A DNA stretch of 34,157 bases from Neptuniibacter sp. UBA6509 (GCA_002435145.1 DJLT01000019.1:1-34157), one strand, 5' to 3'; counted from the stretch's first letter, positions 7,435-17,297 are shown. The notes: a model not told the origin generated them from the letters alone. Numbers and translations are program-made.

Positions 7435-8616
7435 GTGAGTAGAGAAGTTGTAGTTCTTAGTGCAGTACGTTCAGCAATTGGCGCATTTGGCGGTAGCTTA
7501 AGCAAGATGGAGCCTGCAGAACTTGCTGGTCAAGTTATGAAGGAAGCGGTAACTCGCTCAGGTGCTGATCCAGAAAAGATTAATTATGTGACGGTTGGTA
7601 ACTGTATTCCAACGGAATCACGTTACGCATATGTAGCACGAGTAGCTGCGATTCAGGCAGGTCTGCCTATGGAATCGGTAGCGATGTCTGTTAACCGTCT
7701 ATGTAGCTCGGGTTTACAGGGTATCGTGACGACTGCACAGCAGATCATGTTAGGTGACTGTGACTACGGCGTTGGTGGTGGTGTAGAAGTTATGTCTCGT
7801 GGTGCTTACCTGTCTACAGCGATGCGTTCCGGTGCACGTATGGGCGACACGGCAATGCTTGATTCTATGGTTTCAGTGTTGACTGACCCGTTTGGTGCCG
7901 GTCATATGGGTATCACAGCTGAAAACCTAGCTGAAAAGTGGGATATCAGTCGTGAAGAGCAGGATGCATTAGCGGTTGAATCTCAGCGTCGTGCAGCGGT
8001 TGCGATTGAAGAGGGACGTTTTAAATCTCAGATCGTACCTATCGTACAGAAAACGCGTAAAGGTGAAGTTGTTTTTGATACCGATGAGCATGGTAAGCCA
8101 GGCGCTACCATGGAAGGCTTGGCGAAAATGCGCCCTGCATTCAAAAAAGACGGTACGGTAACAGCGGCTAACGCATCGGGTATTAACGATGGTGCAGCTT
8201 TCTTCGTTCTAGCATCTGCAGAAGCCGCAGAAGCAGCGGGTGAAAAGCCGATTGCTAAGATCAAGTCATACGCGGTCGCTGGTGTTGCGAATGATCTTAT
8301 GGGTGAAGGTCCGATTCCTTCAACGAAATTGGCGCTTGAGAAAGCGGGTCTGTCACTGGATGATATGGATGTAATTGAATCCAATGAAGCATTTGCTGCT
8401 CAAGCAATAGCAGTTGCTAAGGGACTAGGTTTGGATATGGAGAAGACAAATCCGAACGGTGGTGCGATTGCTCTAGGTCACCCAGTGGGTTGTTCTGGTG
8501 CATTCATTGCAACTAAAGCAATTTACGAACTTGAGCGCATCGAAGGTAAGTATGCATTGGTGACAATGTGTATCGGTGGCGGTCAGGGGATCGCGGTAAT
8601 TTTTGAACGCGTTTAA
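7435..8616 (+). CDS. bktB: Acetyl-CoA C-acyltransferase, BktB-type beta-ketothiolase
   Basis: The enzyme makes or cleaves 3-ketoacyl-CoA by thiolysis, in beta-oxidation or polyhydroxyalkanoate precursor supply. The 393-residue sequence follows the Cupriavidus BktB pattern closely from the N-terminus (REVVVLSAVRSAIG) to the end (YALVTMCIGGGQG). The nucleophile is the Cys in VNRLCSSGLQ (near 90); other catalytic positions are NEAFA, the His in ALGHPVGCSG and the Cys in CIGGGQG. The start is GTG at 7435 with AGGAG nine bases upstream. An ATG at 7427 is in another frame and stops after four codons, so it is not the start. The gene is single, ending in a hairpin terminator. A dyad GTTGTA-N11-TACAAC at 7389-7411 lies just upstream and might be an operator. 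Confidence 0.9.
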   Translation: MSREVVVLSAVRSAIGAFGGSLSKMEPAELAGQVMKEAVTRSGADPEKINYVTVGNCIPTESRYAYVARVAAIQAGLPMESVAMSVNRLCSSGLQGIVTTAQQIMLGDCDYGVGGGVEVMSRGAYLSTAMRSGARMGDTAMLDSMVSVLTDPFGAGHMGITAENLAEKWDISREEQDALAVESQRRAAVAIEEGRFKSQIVPIVQKTRKGEVVFDTDEHGKPGATMEGLAKMRPAFKKDGTVTAANASGINDGAAFFVLASAEAAEAAGEKPIAKIKSYAVAGVANDLMGEGPIPSTKLALEKAGLSLDDMDVIESNEAFAAQAIAVAKGLGLDMEKTNPNGGAIALGHPVGCSGAFIATKAIYELERIEGKYALVTMCIGGGQGIAVIFERV

Positions 8617-8647
8617 ATATTAGTTTGACCTGAAAAAAAAACGACTG

Positions 8648-8684
8648 AAAGGCCTGCTTATTTTTTACTGTAAGTGGGCCTTTT
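8648..8684 (+). terminator. Intrinsic terminator of the thiolase gene
   Basis: AAAGGCCTGCTTA (8648-8660) pairs with TAAGTGGGCCTTT (8671-8683) over 13 positions with two G-T wobbles and a ten-base loop, followed by a short T-run. It begins 32 bases after the stop codon. Confidence 0.8.
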
Positions 8685-8895
8685 GCTATCTAGCGTTTTC
8701 CAAATTCCATATATTGATAGCCTCCTATAATTACTCGTTATGAAATCTACCTTTCATCCTGCTCTAAGCTCTGTTATCAATATATCTAGAAAGTGATTAA
8801 TGGATGCATATAGGTGGCTCGATGAGTTCTTATCTGACACCGTTTACTGATCAAGTGGTAAAGGGTTAATTTTTACATTGTAGTGGAGCAAGTTA

Positions 8896-10122
8896 ATGAC
8901 ATTCGCGCTGCAATTATTACTTTTTTTGAGCATGTTGTTACCGGCGATCGTTCTTTTCCCTTTAAGCAGAAAACTGAAATTGCCAGATAGTCTGATCTTG
9001 GTATTGTCGGGTTTTATTAGTTCGGAACTGATTACTTCATTTGGTTTTGATACGGGGTTACGCTGGCATCATTTTCATGACTTGGTTTTTTATCTGTTTA
9101 TACCTATCTTAGTTTTTCATTCAGCATTACATCTCAATCTTCCTCAGTTGTATAAACAGTTGCCCGCTATGCTCATATTAGCTATACCGATGATGCTGTT
9201 AGCTACCTTAGTGAGTGCTATGGTACTGTATTTTGGTATTGGTTATCCTAACTACTATTCTTGGCTTACTGCGCTATTGACAGGTGTACTGCTCTCCTCA
9301 ACTGATCCGGCAATCATTATTGATATTTTTCGAAGAGCAGGAGTATCGGAACGCATTCTTTTATTGTTAGAGGGGGAGAGCTTATTTAATGACTCTCTTG
9401 CGGTTCTACTGTTTGGTTTGTTATCCGCGATGTTATTGATGGCGGGAGAAAGCCAATCGGTTACCGATTTCTCTATCGATTTTCTGGTTGTATTCATAGG
9501 TGGTTTATCCTGTGGTGCTGCGGTTTTATTATTAATTTATCCTCTATTTAAGGCATTAGACGGTTCTTTTAATCGATTATTTTTAATGTTGCTTGCATGC
9601 CACCTAAGCTATCTTTGTGCTGAGGTTATATTTGATCTATCTGGGGTCATGGCTGTCATGGTGGTTGGCTTAGGGTTCTCACAGTGGGTCCGTGAGCAAC
9701 TTCAAGTTGAAGAGTGTAATAAGCTGCTTCAATATTGGTCTTTCCAGAAGCAATTGAGTCATTCGATGATGTTCTTGCTTCTAGGTGTCACTATCACAAT
9801 GACGATGTTTACTCAGCAGTGGTTAGCTATGCTGCTGGGGATTGGTGCTGTGGTAGTTGCGCGAGTGGTTGGGTTATTGCTCTCTTTGCCAATGATTAAT
9901 TTGTTGCCGGAGAGAGGGTTACGTCCTAGAGAGTCTCTAATTATGTATTTAGGTGGGACTCGGGGAGCGGTGACCATCGCTTTAGCACTCTCTATTCCGG
10001 TAGAGTTGGATGCTTGGTTTACCATTCAGTCTATTGCTTATGCTGTAGTGCTATTTGGTTTGTTGGTACAAGCGGTGAGTGCGCCCCATTTAATTAAGCA
10101 TCTCATATCAGGAGATAAATAA
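8896..10122 (+). CDS. CPA1-type cation:proton antiporter
   Basis: This 408-residue polytopic membrane protein is a Na+(K+)/H+ exchanger of the CPA1 group, acting in pH and sodium balance. About twelve hydrophobic helices are visible. Diagnostic parts are [17 protein letters not shown] (TDP at 136-138), [17 protein letters not shown] (the Asn-Asp pair at 165-166, the CPA1 hallmark linked to electroneutral exchange) and the late [16 protein letters not shown] (R356). There is no long C-terminal cytoplasmic tail, so it is a short form. GGAG precedes the ATG. Its TAA shares its last A with the ATG of the next gene, so the AIM24-family protein is translationally coupled to it. Confidence 0.92.
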   Translation: MTFALQLLLFLSMLLPAIVLFPLSRKLKLPDSLILVLSGFISSELITSFGFDTGLRWHHFHDLVFYLFIPILVFHSALHLNLPQLYKQLPAMLILAIPMMLLATLVSAMVLYFGIGYPNYYSWLTALLTGVLLSSTDPAIIIDIFRRAGVSERILLLLEGESLFNDSLAVLLFGLLSAMLLMAGESQSVTDFSIDFLVVFIGGLSCGAAVLLLIYPLFKALDGSFNRLFLMLLACHLSYLCAEVIFDLSGVMAVMVVGLGFSQWVREQLQVEECNKLLQYWSFQKQLSHSMMFLLLGVTITMTMFTQQWLAMLLGIGAVVVARVVGLLLSLPMINLLPERGLRPRESLIMYLGGTRGAVTIALALSIPVELDAWFTIQSIAYAVVLFGLLVQAVSAPHLIKHLISGDK

Positions 10123-10910
10123 TGCGTTGTCATGAAGTAGATTATGAAATCATTGGAGAAGCCCTTCAGGTTGTAGAAGTAGAGTTAGATCCTGGTGAAA
10201 AGGTCATTGCTGAAGCGGGCATGATGAATTACATGGAAGAGGGGATCTCCTTTGAAACTAAAATGGGTGATGGTTCAGAGCCTGATCAAGGTTTAATGGG
10301 TAAGCTGTTTTCAGCAGGTAAGCGTATGGTGATGGGTGAGTCTGTTTTTATGACCCATTTCGGCAATGAAGGTACAGGTAAGCGACGGGTCGCCTTTGCA
10401 GCGCCTTATCCTGGAAGTATTGTGCCGCTTGATCTATCTGAATACGGTGATCAGATTACCTGTCAAAAGGATGCTTTTTTATGTGCAGCTTTAGGTACCA
10501 AAGTTGAGATCGCTTTTTCCAAAAAGCTTGGTGCAGGTTTCTTTGGTGGTGAAGGCTTTATATTGCAAAAGCTTGAAGGTGATGGGATGGCGTTTGTACA
10601 GGCTGGTGGCACGGTCGTTCGTAAAGAGCTTAATAATGAAACACTACGTGTTGATACCGGTTGTTTAGTGGGCTTTACCGATGGTATTGAATACGACATT
10701 GAGATGGTAAAAGGCCTTAAATCTATGATTTTTGGTGGTGAAGGTTTATGGCTAGCAACATTAAAAGGTACAGGCTCTGTTTGGGTACAAAGTTTACCGT
10801 TTTCTCGCTTAGCTGACCGCCTGATTGCATCTGCTCCTGCGTCGGGAGGTTCAGATAAAGGTGAGGGTTCTGTCTTAGGTGGGATTGGCCGTATGCTGGA
10901 TGGTGATTAA
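10122..10910 (+). CDS. AIM24/TIGR00266-family protein
   Basis: The 262-residue protein belongs to the AIM24 family, whose members have a tryptophan-attenuator-RNA-binding-protein-like beta-barrel fold and no firmly known bacterial function; the yeast homologue is a mitochondrial inner-membrane biogenesis factor. Typical parts are [17 protein letters not shown] near the start, repeated Gly-rich strands such as [20 protein letters not shown] (about 134-153), [15 protein letters not shown] and [30 protein letters not shown] near the end. No signal peptide or membrane helix is seen. The one-base stop/start overlap with the antiporter suggests the two act together, perhaps in ion or membrane homeostasis, which is inference from context. 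Confidence 0.9.
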   Translation: MRCHEVDYEIIGEALQVVEVELDPGEKVIAEAGMMNYMEEGISFETKMGDGSEPDQGLMGKLFSAGKRMVMGESVFMTHFGNEGTGKRRVAFAAPYPGSIVPLDLSEYGDQITCQKDAFLCAALGTKVEIAFSKKLGAGFFGGEGFILQKLEGDGMAFVQAGGTVVRKELNNETLRVDTGCLVGFTDGIEYDIEMVKGLKSMIFGGEGLWLATLKGTGSVWVQSLPFSRLADRLIASAPASGGSDKGEGSVLGGIGRMLDGD

Positions 10911-11122
10911 CCATTAAATTGTAAAGTTATTGAGCGTTTATTATTTAGAGTTCAGGATTAACAATTAGATATGAGCGCTCAAGAGCAGTTAAAGGTTCTA
11001 TAGGCTAAATATAAGGTATTAAACCCCTGTTATGACTATGACAATTGTATGAAAATCGGTATATTTGTGCCTGCGATTTTTATAGAAAGTTTTAATTAAG
11101 ACGCGTAGTTACAGGTATTATC

Positions 11123-12076
11123 TTGAGAAATAAATTGGTTATAACGCTGACCACGGTTCATGGGTCACGTCAATATACCTTCAATCAGGTTGCTAAGTAT
11201 TTGCTGCTTATTTTTGTTGTGCTTGCAGCAGTGAGCTTTTTTGTTTCGAATACTCTATTAGTTGTTAAAACAGACAATTTATCTGAGCTGGAAGAAGATC
11301 ATCAAGAGCTGAGTGAAAACTACGAAATGATGGTGGGCTCGCAACAGCTCTATATTGATGAGTTAAAAGATCTGAGTTTATCTTTGAGTTCATTAAAAAA
11401 TGAACGTGACCATTTAGAGCAAGAGAATATTCGTATTGGAGAGCTCAACTCTTCATTAGATAATTCATTGCTAGGTCTTGAGAATTTATTGGGTGTTGAG
11501 CATGAAACACCGGTAGACCCTCTTAGAGCTGAGCAGTTAACGATAGAAGCCAATAAGCGGCTTTTCTTCCTGCATAGCATTCCTAATGGGGTGCCGATTC
11601 AGGCTATACGTATAACGGATCGCTACGGGCCAAGGTTCCACCCAGTGCGGAAAAAGCGTGTTGTACATCATGGTATCGATTTTAAAGCTAATCGTGGTAC
11701 TCCGGTTTACGCAACAGCCGATGGTGTAGTTGAATTTGGTGGTTATAATAAATCCAGTGGTTTTGGAAAGTTAATCATCTTGCAGCATAATTTTGGTTTT
11801 AAAACTTACTATGCACATTTAGATACTGTGAAAGTAAAAAGTGGAGAGTTTGTCAGCAAGGGACAGCTGATTGGTAATAGCGGAAATACAGGAAGGTCAA
11901 CAGGTCCTCATCTACATTACGAGATTAGGCATCTGTTTACTACCCTAGATCCTGAGCCTTTTCTCTCTTGGAATATAACAGATTTTGACTCTTTGTTTAC
12001 AAAGGTTAAGGGCGTTAAATGGGCATCCTTAAAAGAAATGTATCCACTAAATCAACACAGTCAGCTATTACAATAA
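11123..12076 (+). CDS. M23-family peptidoglycan endopeptidase, membrane-anchored
   Basis: This 317-residue cell-wall hydrolase has one N-terminal membrane helix (about 25-47), a periplasmic coiled coil (about 52-122) and a LytM/M23 zinc peptidase domain (about 165-280). Zinc ligands are visible as HxxxD (H182, D186) and HLH (H263, H265). Such enzymes cut peptide cross-links in peptidoglycan. The start is a TTG at 11123 with AGG upstream; it is the first initiation codon that keeps the basic N-terminus before the helix. Its 3' end overlaps the bactofilin gene by 58 bases in a different frame. An M23 peptidase next to a bactofilin is the known cell-shape pair (for example CcmA with Csd1 in Helicobacter), so a role in curvature or local wall remodelling is likely. 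Confidence 0.93.
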   Translation: MRNKLVITLTTVHGSRQYTFNQVAKYLLLIFVVLAAVSFFVSNTLLVVKTDNLSELEEDHQELSENYEMMVGSQQLYIDELKDLSLSLSSLKNERDHLEQENIRIGELNSSLDNSLLGLENLLGVEHETPVDPLRAEQLTIEANKRLFFLHSIPNGVPIQAIRITDRYGPRFHPVRKKRVVHHGIDFKANRGTPVYATADGVVEFGGYNKSSGFGKLIILQHNFGFKTYYAHLDTVKVKSGEFVSKGQLIGNSGNTGRSTGPHLHYEIRHLFTTLDPEPFLSWNITDFDSLFTKVKGVKWASLKEMYPLNQHSQLLQ

Positions 12077-12471
12077 TTGCTGAAGGTAATAAATTTTGTG
12101 GTGATATGAGTATTATCGGCAAGATGCATATTGATGGTATCTTCGAAGGTAATATCTCCTCTCTAGACAATATTTCGATCGGCAAGTCTGGCCATGTCCG
12201 TGGCTTAATTAAAGCGCGTGCAGTCGATGTTTGCGGTCTACTTGAAGGCGAAGTGGTCTGTGATGATCTGAACATTGATTCAGGTGGTCAGGTCCGAGCT
12301 ACCGTTGAAAGCAAGTTAATGTCTATTCACCCTCAAGGCTGTTTTCTTGGGGAGCGTCGTTTGAAAGAAGTGTCTGCGTTGAGTGATGAAAGTCAAAAAA
12401 TCGAAACAGGTATGGATGCGATTGATTCATTGCCTGATAAGGTTGTTTTAGACAATAAATCTGAGACTTAA
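12019..12471 (+). CDS. Bactofilin
   Basis: Bactofilins polymerise without nucleotide into filaments that recruit peptidoglycan enzymes to the membrane. The 150-residue product has a short N-terminal tail, a central right-handed beta-helix domain (about 15-110) with repeated short strands such as GKMHIDGIFEGNI, NISIGKSGHVRGLI, AVDVCGLLEGEV and LNIDSGGQVRATV, and a Ser/Asp-rich C-terminal tail. Its ATG lies inside the M23 gene with AAGGG seven bases upstream, so translation of the two is probably coupled by a long overlap. The pairing supports a joint morphogenetic role. Identification is firm from the repeat pattern and context. Confidence 0.92.
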   Translation: MGILKRNVSTKSTQSAITIIAEGNKFCGDMSIIGKMHIDGIFEGNISSLDNISIGKSGHVRGLIKARAVDVCGLLEGEVVCDDLNIDSGGQVRATVESKLMSIHPQGCFLGERRLKEVSALSDESQKIETGMDAIDSLPDKVVLDNKSET

Positions 12472-12515
12472 TGTCCTGAAAACTAGTTTTTCAGCGAGTG
12501 ACGGAATAACGTTAT

Positions 12516-13283
12516 ATGTGTGAATTATTGGGCATGAGTGCCAATGTGCCTACAGATATCTGTTTCTCTTTTTCCGGTTTAATGCAAAGAGGAGGGGGGA
12601 CTGGGCCGCATAAAGATGGTTGGGGTATTGCATTTTATGAAGGTAAAGGTGTGCGTTGCTTTCATGACCCTAATCCCAGTGTTGACTCTAAAATTGCAAA
12701 CCTGATTAAAGAGCACCCTATAAAGAGCCATGTGGTTATTAGTCATATCCGTCAGGCTAATGTAGGTGATATCTGTCTGGAAAATACTCACCCATTTCAG
12801 CGCGAATTATGGGGCTATACGTGGACTTTTGCTCATAACGGTCAGCTCGACAAAAGCCTTTTTGATATGCCGCTGTCTCACTACAAGCCTGTAGGTACAA
12901 CTGATAGTGAGTATGCTTTTTGTTGGTTGCTTGGTGAACTACGTAGCCAGTTTCCAGAACCACCAGAATATTTTGAGGAAGTATCAGCTTTTATTCGTGA
13001 CTGCTGTGAGAAACTACGTGCTTTGGGTGTCTTCAACATGTTGTTGACGGAAGCATCACATCTGTTTGCGTTTTGCGGTAGTAAGTTATCTTGGATCACG
13101 CGTAAAGCGCCTTTTGGTGAAGCGAGCCTTACGGATTGTGAGGTGACGGTTGATTTTGTAAAAGAAACAACGCCCAATGATATAGTCACTGTGGTTGCTA
13201 CTGTCCCCTTAACGGCTAATGAAGCATGGGTTCAGTTGCAGCCGGGAGAACTTGTTACTTTTGTGAAGGGAGTACCACAATAG
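12516..13283 (+). CDS. Class II glutamine amidotransferase, YafJ type
   Basis: The 255-residue protein is an N-terminal-nucleophile glutamine amidotransferase of the YafJ group. Cys2 directly follows the initiator Met ([10 protein letters not shown]), as needed for self-processing to a catalytic N-terminal Cys. Family motifs are [17 protein letters not shown] (about 25-41), SHIRQANVG (about 76-84), [13 protein letters not shown] (about 104-111) and [14 protein letters not shown]. It has no synthase domain, and the acceptor substrate for YafJ-like proteins is not known. The ribosome site is weak. It lies 44 bases after the bactofilin and 51 bases before the acyl-CoA ligase on the same strand. 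Confidence 0.92.
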   Translation: MCELLGMSANVPTDICFSFSGLMQRGGGTGPHKDGWGIAFYEGKGVRCFHDPNPSVDSKIANLIKEHPIKSHVVISHIRQANVGDICLENTHPFQRELWGYTWTFAHNGQLDKSLFDMPLSHYKPVGTTDSEYAFCWLLGELRSQFPEPPEYFEEVSAFIRDCCEKLRALGVFNMLLTEASHLFAFCGSKLSWITRKAPFGEASLTDCEVTVDFVKETTPNDIVTVVATVPLTANEAWVQLQPGELVTFVKGVPQ

Positions 13284-13334
13284 TATTTAGATATTGTTAG
13301 TCGTGCCTTCATAAGTATCCAGGGAGTGTTATAG

Positions 13335-15020
13335 GTGACTTTAATAAGTGGTTCCGAATCAAAGATTGAGCAAGAGGTCGAGAATGAGATTGAAAGCTAT
13401 CGCAATCTAACTGGGATCTGGAACGCGGCTTGTAAAGAGTTTGCTTATAAATCAGCCTTTTCTAACATGGGTGCAACGCTGTCGTATGAGGAGGTTGATG
13501 TCGCTGCGGAAAACCTAGCGGCCTATTTTCAGAATTGTACGGAGCTAAATCCCGGTGATCGAATTGCCATTCAATTACCCAATACTTTGCAGTACCCTGT
13601 TTCAGTCCTAGCGGCTTCTCGTGCAGGGCTTGTGATTGTCAATACGAATCCTCTTTATACCGCTACAGAAACGACTCAGCAGTTTAAAGGTGCGGGCGTA
13701 AAAGCAGTTATTATTTTAGCGAATAATGCTCATATGCTTGAAGAGGTTTTGCCTCATACTCAAGTTGAAACGGTTATCGTTACTCAGCTTGCGGACCTTC
13801 ATCCTTTCAATCGTCGTGTATTTATTAACCTTACTGCAAAGTTCGTTCGAAAAATTGTCCCTAGATATTCACTAAAGGGATCTGTTTCTTTTTCAAATGC
13901 GTTGTCTAAAGGTTCCAAACATACCCTGAGGCAGGTAGAGCGCAAGCCTGAGGATACAGCTTTAATCCAATACACGGTGGGTACGGCGGGTAAGCCGAAA
14001 GGGGTGGTGCTCAGCCATAGAAATTTAATTGCGAATTTGGTGCAGTTAAAAAGTCGTTTGCCTGACTCCTTAAGAGTGGGTGAGGAAATTTCTATAGCGC
14101 CTTTGCCGATATTCCATTCTTACGGTTTTATCATGAACTGCCTGATGATGCCTGCATTAGGCGGGCACGTTATATTAATTACAAACCCTCGAGATACCAG
14201 CGGTTTTATTAATGAGTTAGGGCGCTGGGACTTTACCATTTTTTCAGGCATTAATACGTTGTTTGTTTCACTTTGCCAGAATAGCTTGTTCGGTCAATTA
14301 GACATGACACGCTTAAAGTTAACCCTCTCAGGTGGCATGGCACTCACTCGATCAGTCAATGATGAATGGAAAAAGTTGACGGGGTGCTCTATTGCTCAAG
14401 GCTACGGTTTAACCGAAGCTTCACCTGTGGTTGCCTTTAGTGGTGAGAATACGGATGAATTTGGCTCTGTGGGTCTGCCACTCCCGTTAACGGACATTCG
14501 TATTGTCGGCGAGGATGGTGAAGATCTATGTTCTGGTGAGATAGGGGAGTTATACATACGTGGCCCTCAAGTGATGTCCGGTTATTGGCAAGACTCTTCA
14601 GATATACCCGATGCGGATGGCTGGTTAGCAACAGGGGACATAGCGCGTATCACTGATAATGGAGCATTGAGAATTGTTGATAGGAAAAAGGATATTATCA
14701 ATATCTCAGGTTTTCCTGTTTACCCTAATGAACTGGAGAACGTAATCACAAGCCACCCTGATGTAATTGAATGTGCGGTTATCGGTTTACCCGATGATCA
14801 ATATGGGGAGGTGATTAAGCTGTTTGTCGTTACGCTTAATAGACGCTTATCTGTTAAGCAGGTTCGTGAATATTGTCGTGAACGTTTAACCTCTTATAAA
14901 GTCCCGCGTTTGGTGGAGTTTCGTACACACTTGCCAAAATCAAATGTGGGTAAGGTTTTAAGGCGTTCTCTTTTGGAAGAGGAGCTTATTCGCATCCAGA
15001 AAATGCGTAAGCGAACGTAA
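13335..15020 (+). CDS. FadD-like AMP-forming acyl-CoA ligase with variant P-loop
   Basis: The 561-residue enzyme has full adenylate-forming architecture and FadD-like length: N-domain to about 440, hinge and C-domain to 545. Motifs in order are the P-loop YTVGTAGKPKG (213-223), APLPIFHSYGF (255-265), GYGLTEASP (356-364), GWLATGDIARI (429-439), IVDRKKDIINISGFPVYPNE (447-466) and the catalytic lysine K540 in PKSNVGKVLRR. The P-loop departs from the usual YTSGTTG/YTGGTTG: position 2 of the Gly-Thr-Thr-Gly core is Ala218 and residue 215 is Val. This may lower or change adenylation. It should activate fatty acids to acyl-CoA at the inner membrane, but substrate class is not certain. Start is GTG with AGGGAG eight bases upstream. 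Confidence 0.88.
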   Translation: MTLISGSESKIEQEVENEIESYRNLTGIWNAACKEFAYKSAFSNMGATLSYEEVDVAAENLAAYFQNCTELNPGDRIAIQLPNTLQYPVSVLAASRAGLVIVNTNPLYTATETTQQFKGAGVKAVIILANNAHMLEEVLPHTQVETVIVTQLADLHPFNRRVFINLTAKFVRKIVPRYSLKGSVSFSNALSKGSKHTLRQVERKPEDTALIQYTVGTAGKPKGVVLSHRNLIANLVQLKSRLPDSLRVGEEISIAPLPIFHSYGFIMNCLMMPALGGHVILITNPRDTSGFINELGRWDFTIFSGINTLFVSLCQNSLFGQLDMTRLKLTLSGGMALTRSVNDEWKKLTGCSIAQGYGLTEASPVVAFSGENTDEFGSVGLPLPLTDIRIVGEDGEDLCSGEIGELYIRGPQVMSGYWQDSSDIPDADGWLATGDIARITDNGALRIVDRKKDIINISGFPVYPNELENVITSHPDVIECAVIGLPDDQYGEVIKLFVVTLNRRLSVKQVREYCRERLTSYKVPRLVEFRTHLPKSNVGKVLRRSLLEEELIRIQKMRKRT

Positions 15021-15105
15021 TGAATTGTAATGGCTTGTACAAATAGCTGATCAAGTTTTCAATATTGCTTATGATTGTTTTTTAAACCACCGTGGTGGGT
15101 AAGCG

Positions 15106-15951
15106 ATGAAAAAATTTAGATTCCTGTTTGATTACATTCTAATGATGGTCGGTTGTGCCAGCTTATCATGCGGAATTTTTATGTTTTTGGCTCCAAGTCA
15201 AATAGCTGCAGGTGGCCCGCCCGGCTTAGCAATTTTAGGTCATTATTCGCTGGGGATCAGTACCGGTTTCCTTCTGTTTATTATTAACTTCCCGCTTGTC
15301 TTGGCCGGATATAAATTACTCGGTCGTAAACTATTTATTCGCTCTCTTGTCGTGGTGGTGCTAACGGCATTTTTTACGCACTTTTTACCTATCCTTTTTG
15401 AGCTACCAGATCTAGGTGATAACCGCCTCTTAAACGCCCTTTATGGCGGACTTATGATGGGGTTGGGTATCGGTTTGATGTTTAAGGCAGGCTCTTCGTC
15501 AGGCGGCTGGAGCATTTTAGCTAGATTGATCTCCTCTCGTCTCAATCTCAGTTTAGGCCAATGCCTGTTTTTTATGGATGCGGGAGTGATTCTCTTATCT
15601 GCTTTAGTATTTCAGGATTTTGAGGCTGCAATGCTGGGCGGCATAGCCGTTTTCGTAACTGGGCGTATGGTTGATCTGATTGTTTCAGGCTCATCAGATA
15701 TAAAGGTTGTACATATTTCTTGTTGGAAGGCTGGTCGGTTAAAGCCGATTATCGAGAAGCAGTTGGGTATTTCAGGTTCAGTCATTCAGGCGAAAAGCTT
15801 AAAAAGCGGCGGTGATAAAGAGATTTTATTTTTAATCATAGAAAAAACACAGCTTGTCCCTATTCGTAAAGTAGTCGAGGACTACGACCCGGAAGCTTAC
15901 CTAGTTGTTATGAATGCGATGGAGGTCTACGGAACCGGCTCAAGAGCTTAA
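15106..15951 (+). CDS. YitT-family membrane protein
   Basis: The 281-residue protein has five or six membrane helices in the first 200 residues with the family features SCGIFMFLAPSQIAAGGPPG (20-39) and LMFKAGSSSGGWSILARLIS (about 125-144). A cytoplasmic C-terminal DUF2179 domain follows (about 205-281: VVHISCWKAGRLKPIIEKQL, ILFLIIEKTQL, DYDPEAYLVVMNAMEVYG). The family is widespread and of unproven function, possibly a transporter. The ribosome site GGTGG (15094-15098) can pair with CCACC just upstream (15087-15091) across only two bases, a small detail that could modulate translation. It lies 85 bases after the acyl-CoA ligase. Confidence 0.9.
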   Translation: MKKFRFLFDYILMMVGCASLSCGIFMFLAPSQIAAGGPPGLAILGHYSLGISTGFLLFIINFPLVLAGYKLLGRKLFIRSLVVVVLTAFFTHFLPILFELPDLGDNRLLNALYGGLMMGLGIGLMFKAGSSSGGWSILARLISSRLNLSLGQCLFFMDAGVILLSALVFQDFEAAMLGGIAVFVTGRMVDLIVSGSSDIKVVHISCWKAGRLKPIIEKQLGISGSVIQAKSLKSGGDKEILFLIIEKTQLVPIRKVVEDYDPEAYLVVMNAMEVYGTGSRA

Positions 15952-16073
15952 ATATAAGCCCATTTTTGAACCTTAGCCAAAGATAAGCTGGGTTTACGCT
16001 TAAGATATCAGTACTATCGATAGATTAAATTAGTTTAAATGTTAACGATAGTTGAAGTTGAGTTCTTATTTGG

Positions 16074-17282
16074 ATGAGTAGTTTGCAATCTAAGGCAGAT
16101 ATTGGGTTTACAGAGTTCGTTGCGCTAATGGCATTTGTTACGTGTTTTGTTGCAATGGCTATTGATCTAATGCTCCCCGCGTTAGGCGTTATCGGAGCCG
16201 ATCTGGGCGTTGAACGCGCTAACGATGCGCAGTTGATCATTACTACTGTGTTTCTAGGTGTTGCAATAGGGCAAGTTCTTTATGGACCTTTGTCAGACAT
16301 AGTCGGGCGAAAACCTTGCCTTTATCTTGGTTTCTCTATTTTTATCGTTGGTACTTTTATCTGCTTGTTTTCTACTAGTTTAGATATGATGCTCCTAGGT
16401 CGGTTGTTCCAAGGGTTTGGTGCCGCAGGTCCGCGTATAGTGACCATTGCGATTGTGAGGGATCAGCACAAAGGTTCTCAAATGGCGCGTGTGATGTCAC
16501 TTATTATGACGGTATTTATATTGGTACCCGTCGTTGCACCTATCATAGGGCAGGGGATACTACTGGTTTCAGGATGGCGCGCGATTTTTGCTTTCCTGTT
16601 ATTAATGGCGCTTATGATCGTAATTTGGTTAGCGGTTCGTTTACCAGAAACATTATCTGTAGATAAAAGAACTCGCCTATCAGTATCAACTATTTTAGCT
16701 GGGTTTAAAGAGGTCTTAGCGCATAAAGAAACGATGGCATATGTGATTGCATCAGGACTTTGTTTCGGTGCTTTTTTGGGCTTATTAAGTTCGGTTCAGC
16801 AAGTGTTGCAAGATCTCTATGAACTAGGAGCTGCATTCCCATTCTATTTTGCAATTTTAGCTGCGGGTATTGGTGCATCAAACTTTATCAATTCTAAGTT
16901 AGTGATGCGTTTTGGTATGAGGCCCTTAGTCATGGGGGCTCAAGCGGGAACCGTAATTCTTTCTTTAACTGCTTTGGTGGCGATGGTGTGGTTAAGCGCT
17001 GTCCCGCCATTATGGTTTCTTATGTCGTATTTGATGCTGTTGTTACTAGGTATGGGATTACTGTTTGGTAATTTAAATGCCTTAGCAATGGAGCCTTTCG
17101 GACATATAGCTGGACTTGCGTCTAGCCTTGTGGGTGTTGTCTCAACCTTAATCGCAGTTGGACTAGGAACGCTGGTTGGGCAGTCGTTCAATGAAACGGT
17201 GGTGCCGTTAATTATTGGCTTCGTTTTGTTGCATGGTTTTGCATTTTTGATTACACGTTGGGCGGTAACCCTGCGGGTTTAG
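16074..17282 (+). CDS. MFS transporter, Bcr/CflA drug-efflux type
   Basis: The 402-residue protein has twelve hydrophobic segments. The MFS motif A, YGPLSDIVGRKP (70-81), lies between helices 2 and 3, and DLMLPALGVIGADLG (31-45) in helix 1 is typical of Bcr/CflA exporters. LLGRLFQGFGAAGPRIVTIAIVRD (about 107-130) carries the motif B/C region with the helix-4 Arg. These transporters export drugs or small metabolites with proton antiport; the cargo here is unknown. The ATG at 16074 has no strong ribosome site. The MaoC-like gene starts 15 bases after its stop, so they are co-transcribed. Confidence 0.88.
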   Translation: MSSLQSKADIGFTEFVALMAFVTCFVAMAIDLMLPALGVIGADLGVERANDAQLIITTVFLGVAIGQVLYGPLSDIVGRKPCLYLGFSIFIVGTFICLFSTSLDMMLLGRLFQGFGAAGPRIVTIAIVRDQHKGSQMARVMSLIMTVFILVPVVAPIIGQGILLVSGWRAIFAFLLLMALMIVIWLAVRLPETLSVDKRTRLSVSTILAGFKEVLAHKETMAYVIASGLCFGAFLGLLSSVQQVLQDLYELGAAFPFYFAILAAGIGASNFINSKLVMRFGMRPLVMGAQAGTVILSLTALVAMVWLSAVPPLWFLMSYLMLLLLGMGLLFGNLNALAMEPFGHIAGLASSLVGVVSTLIAVGLGTLVGQSFNETVVPLIIGFVLLHGFAFLITRWAVTLRV

Positions 17283-17297
17283 TATGGGAGTTGTGTA

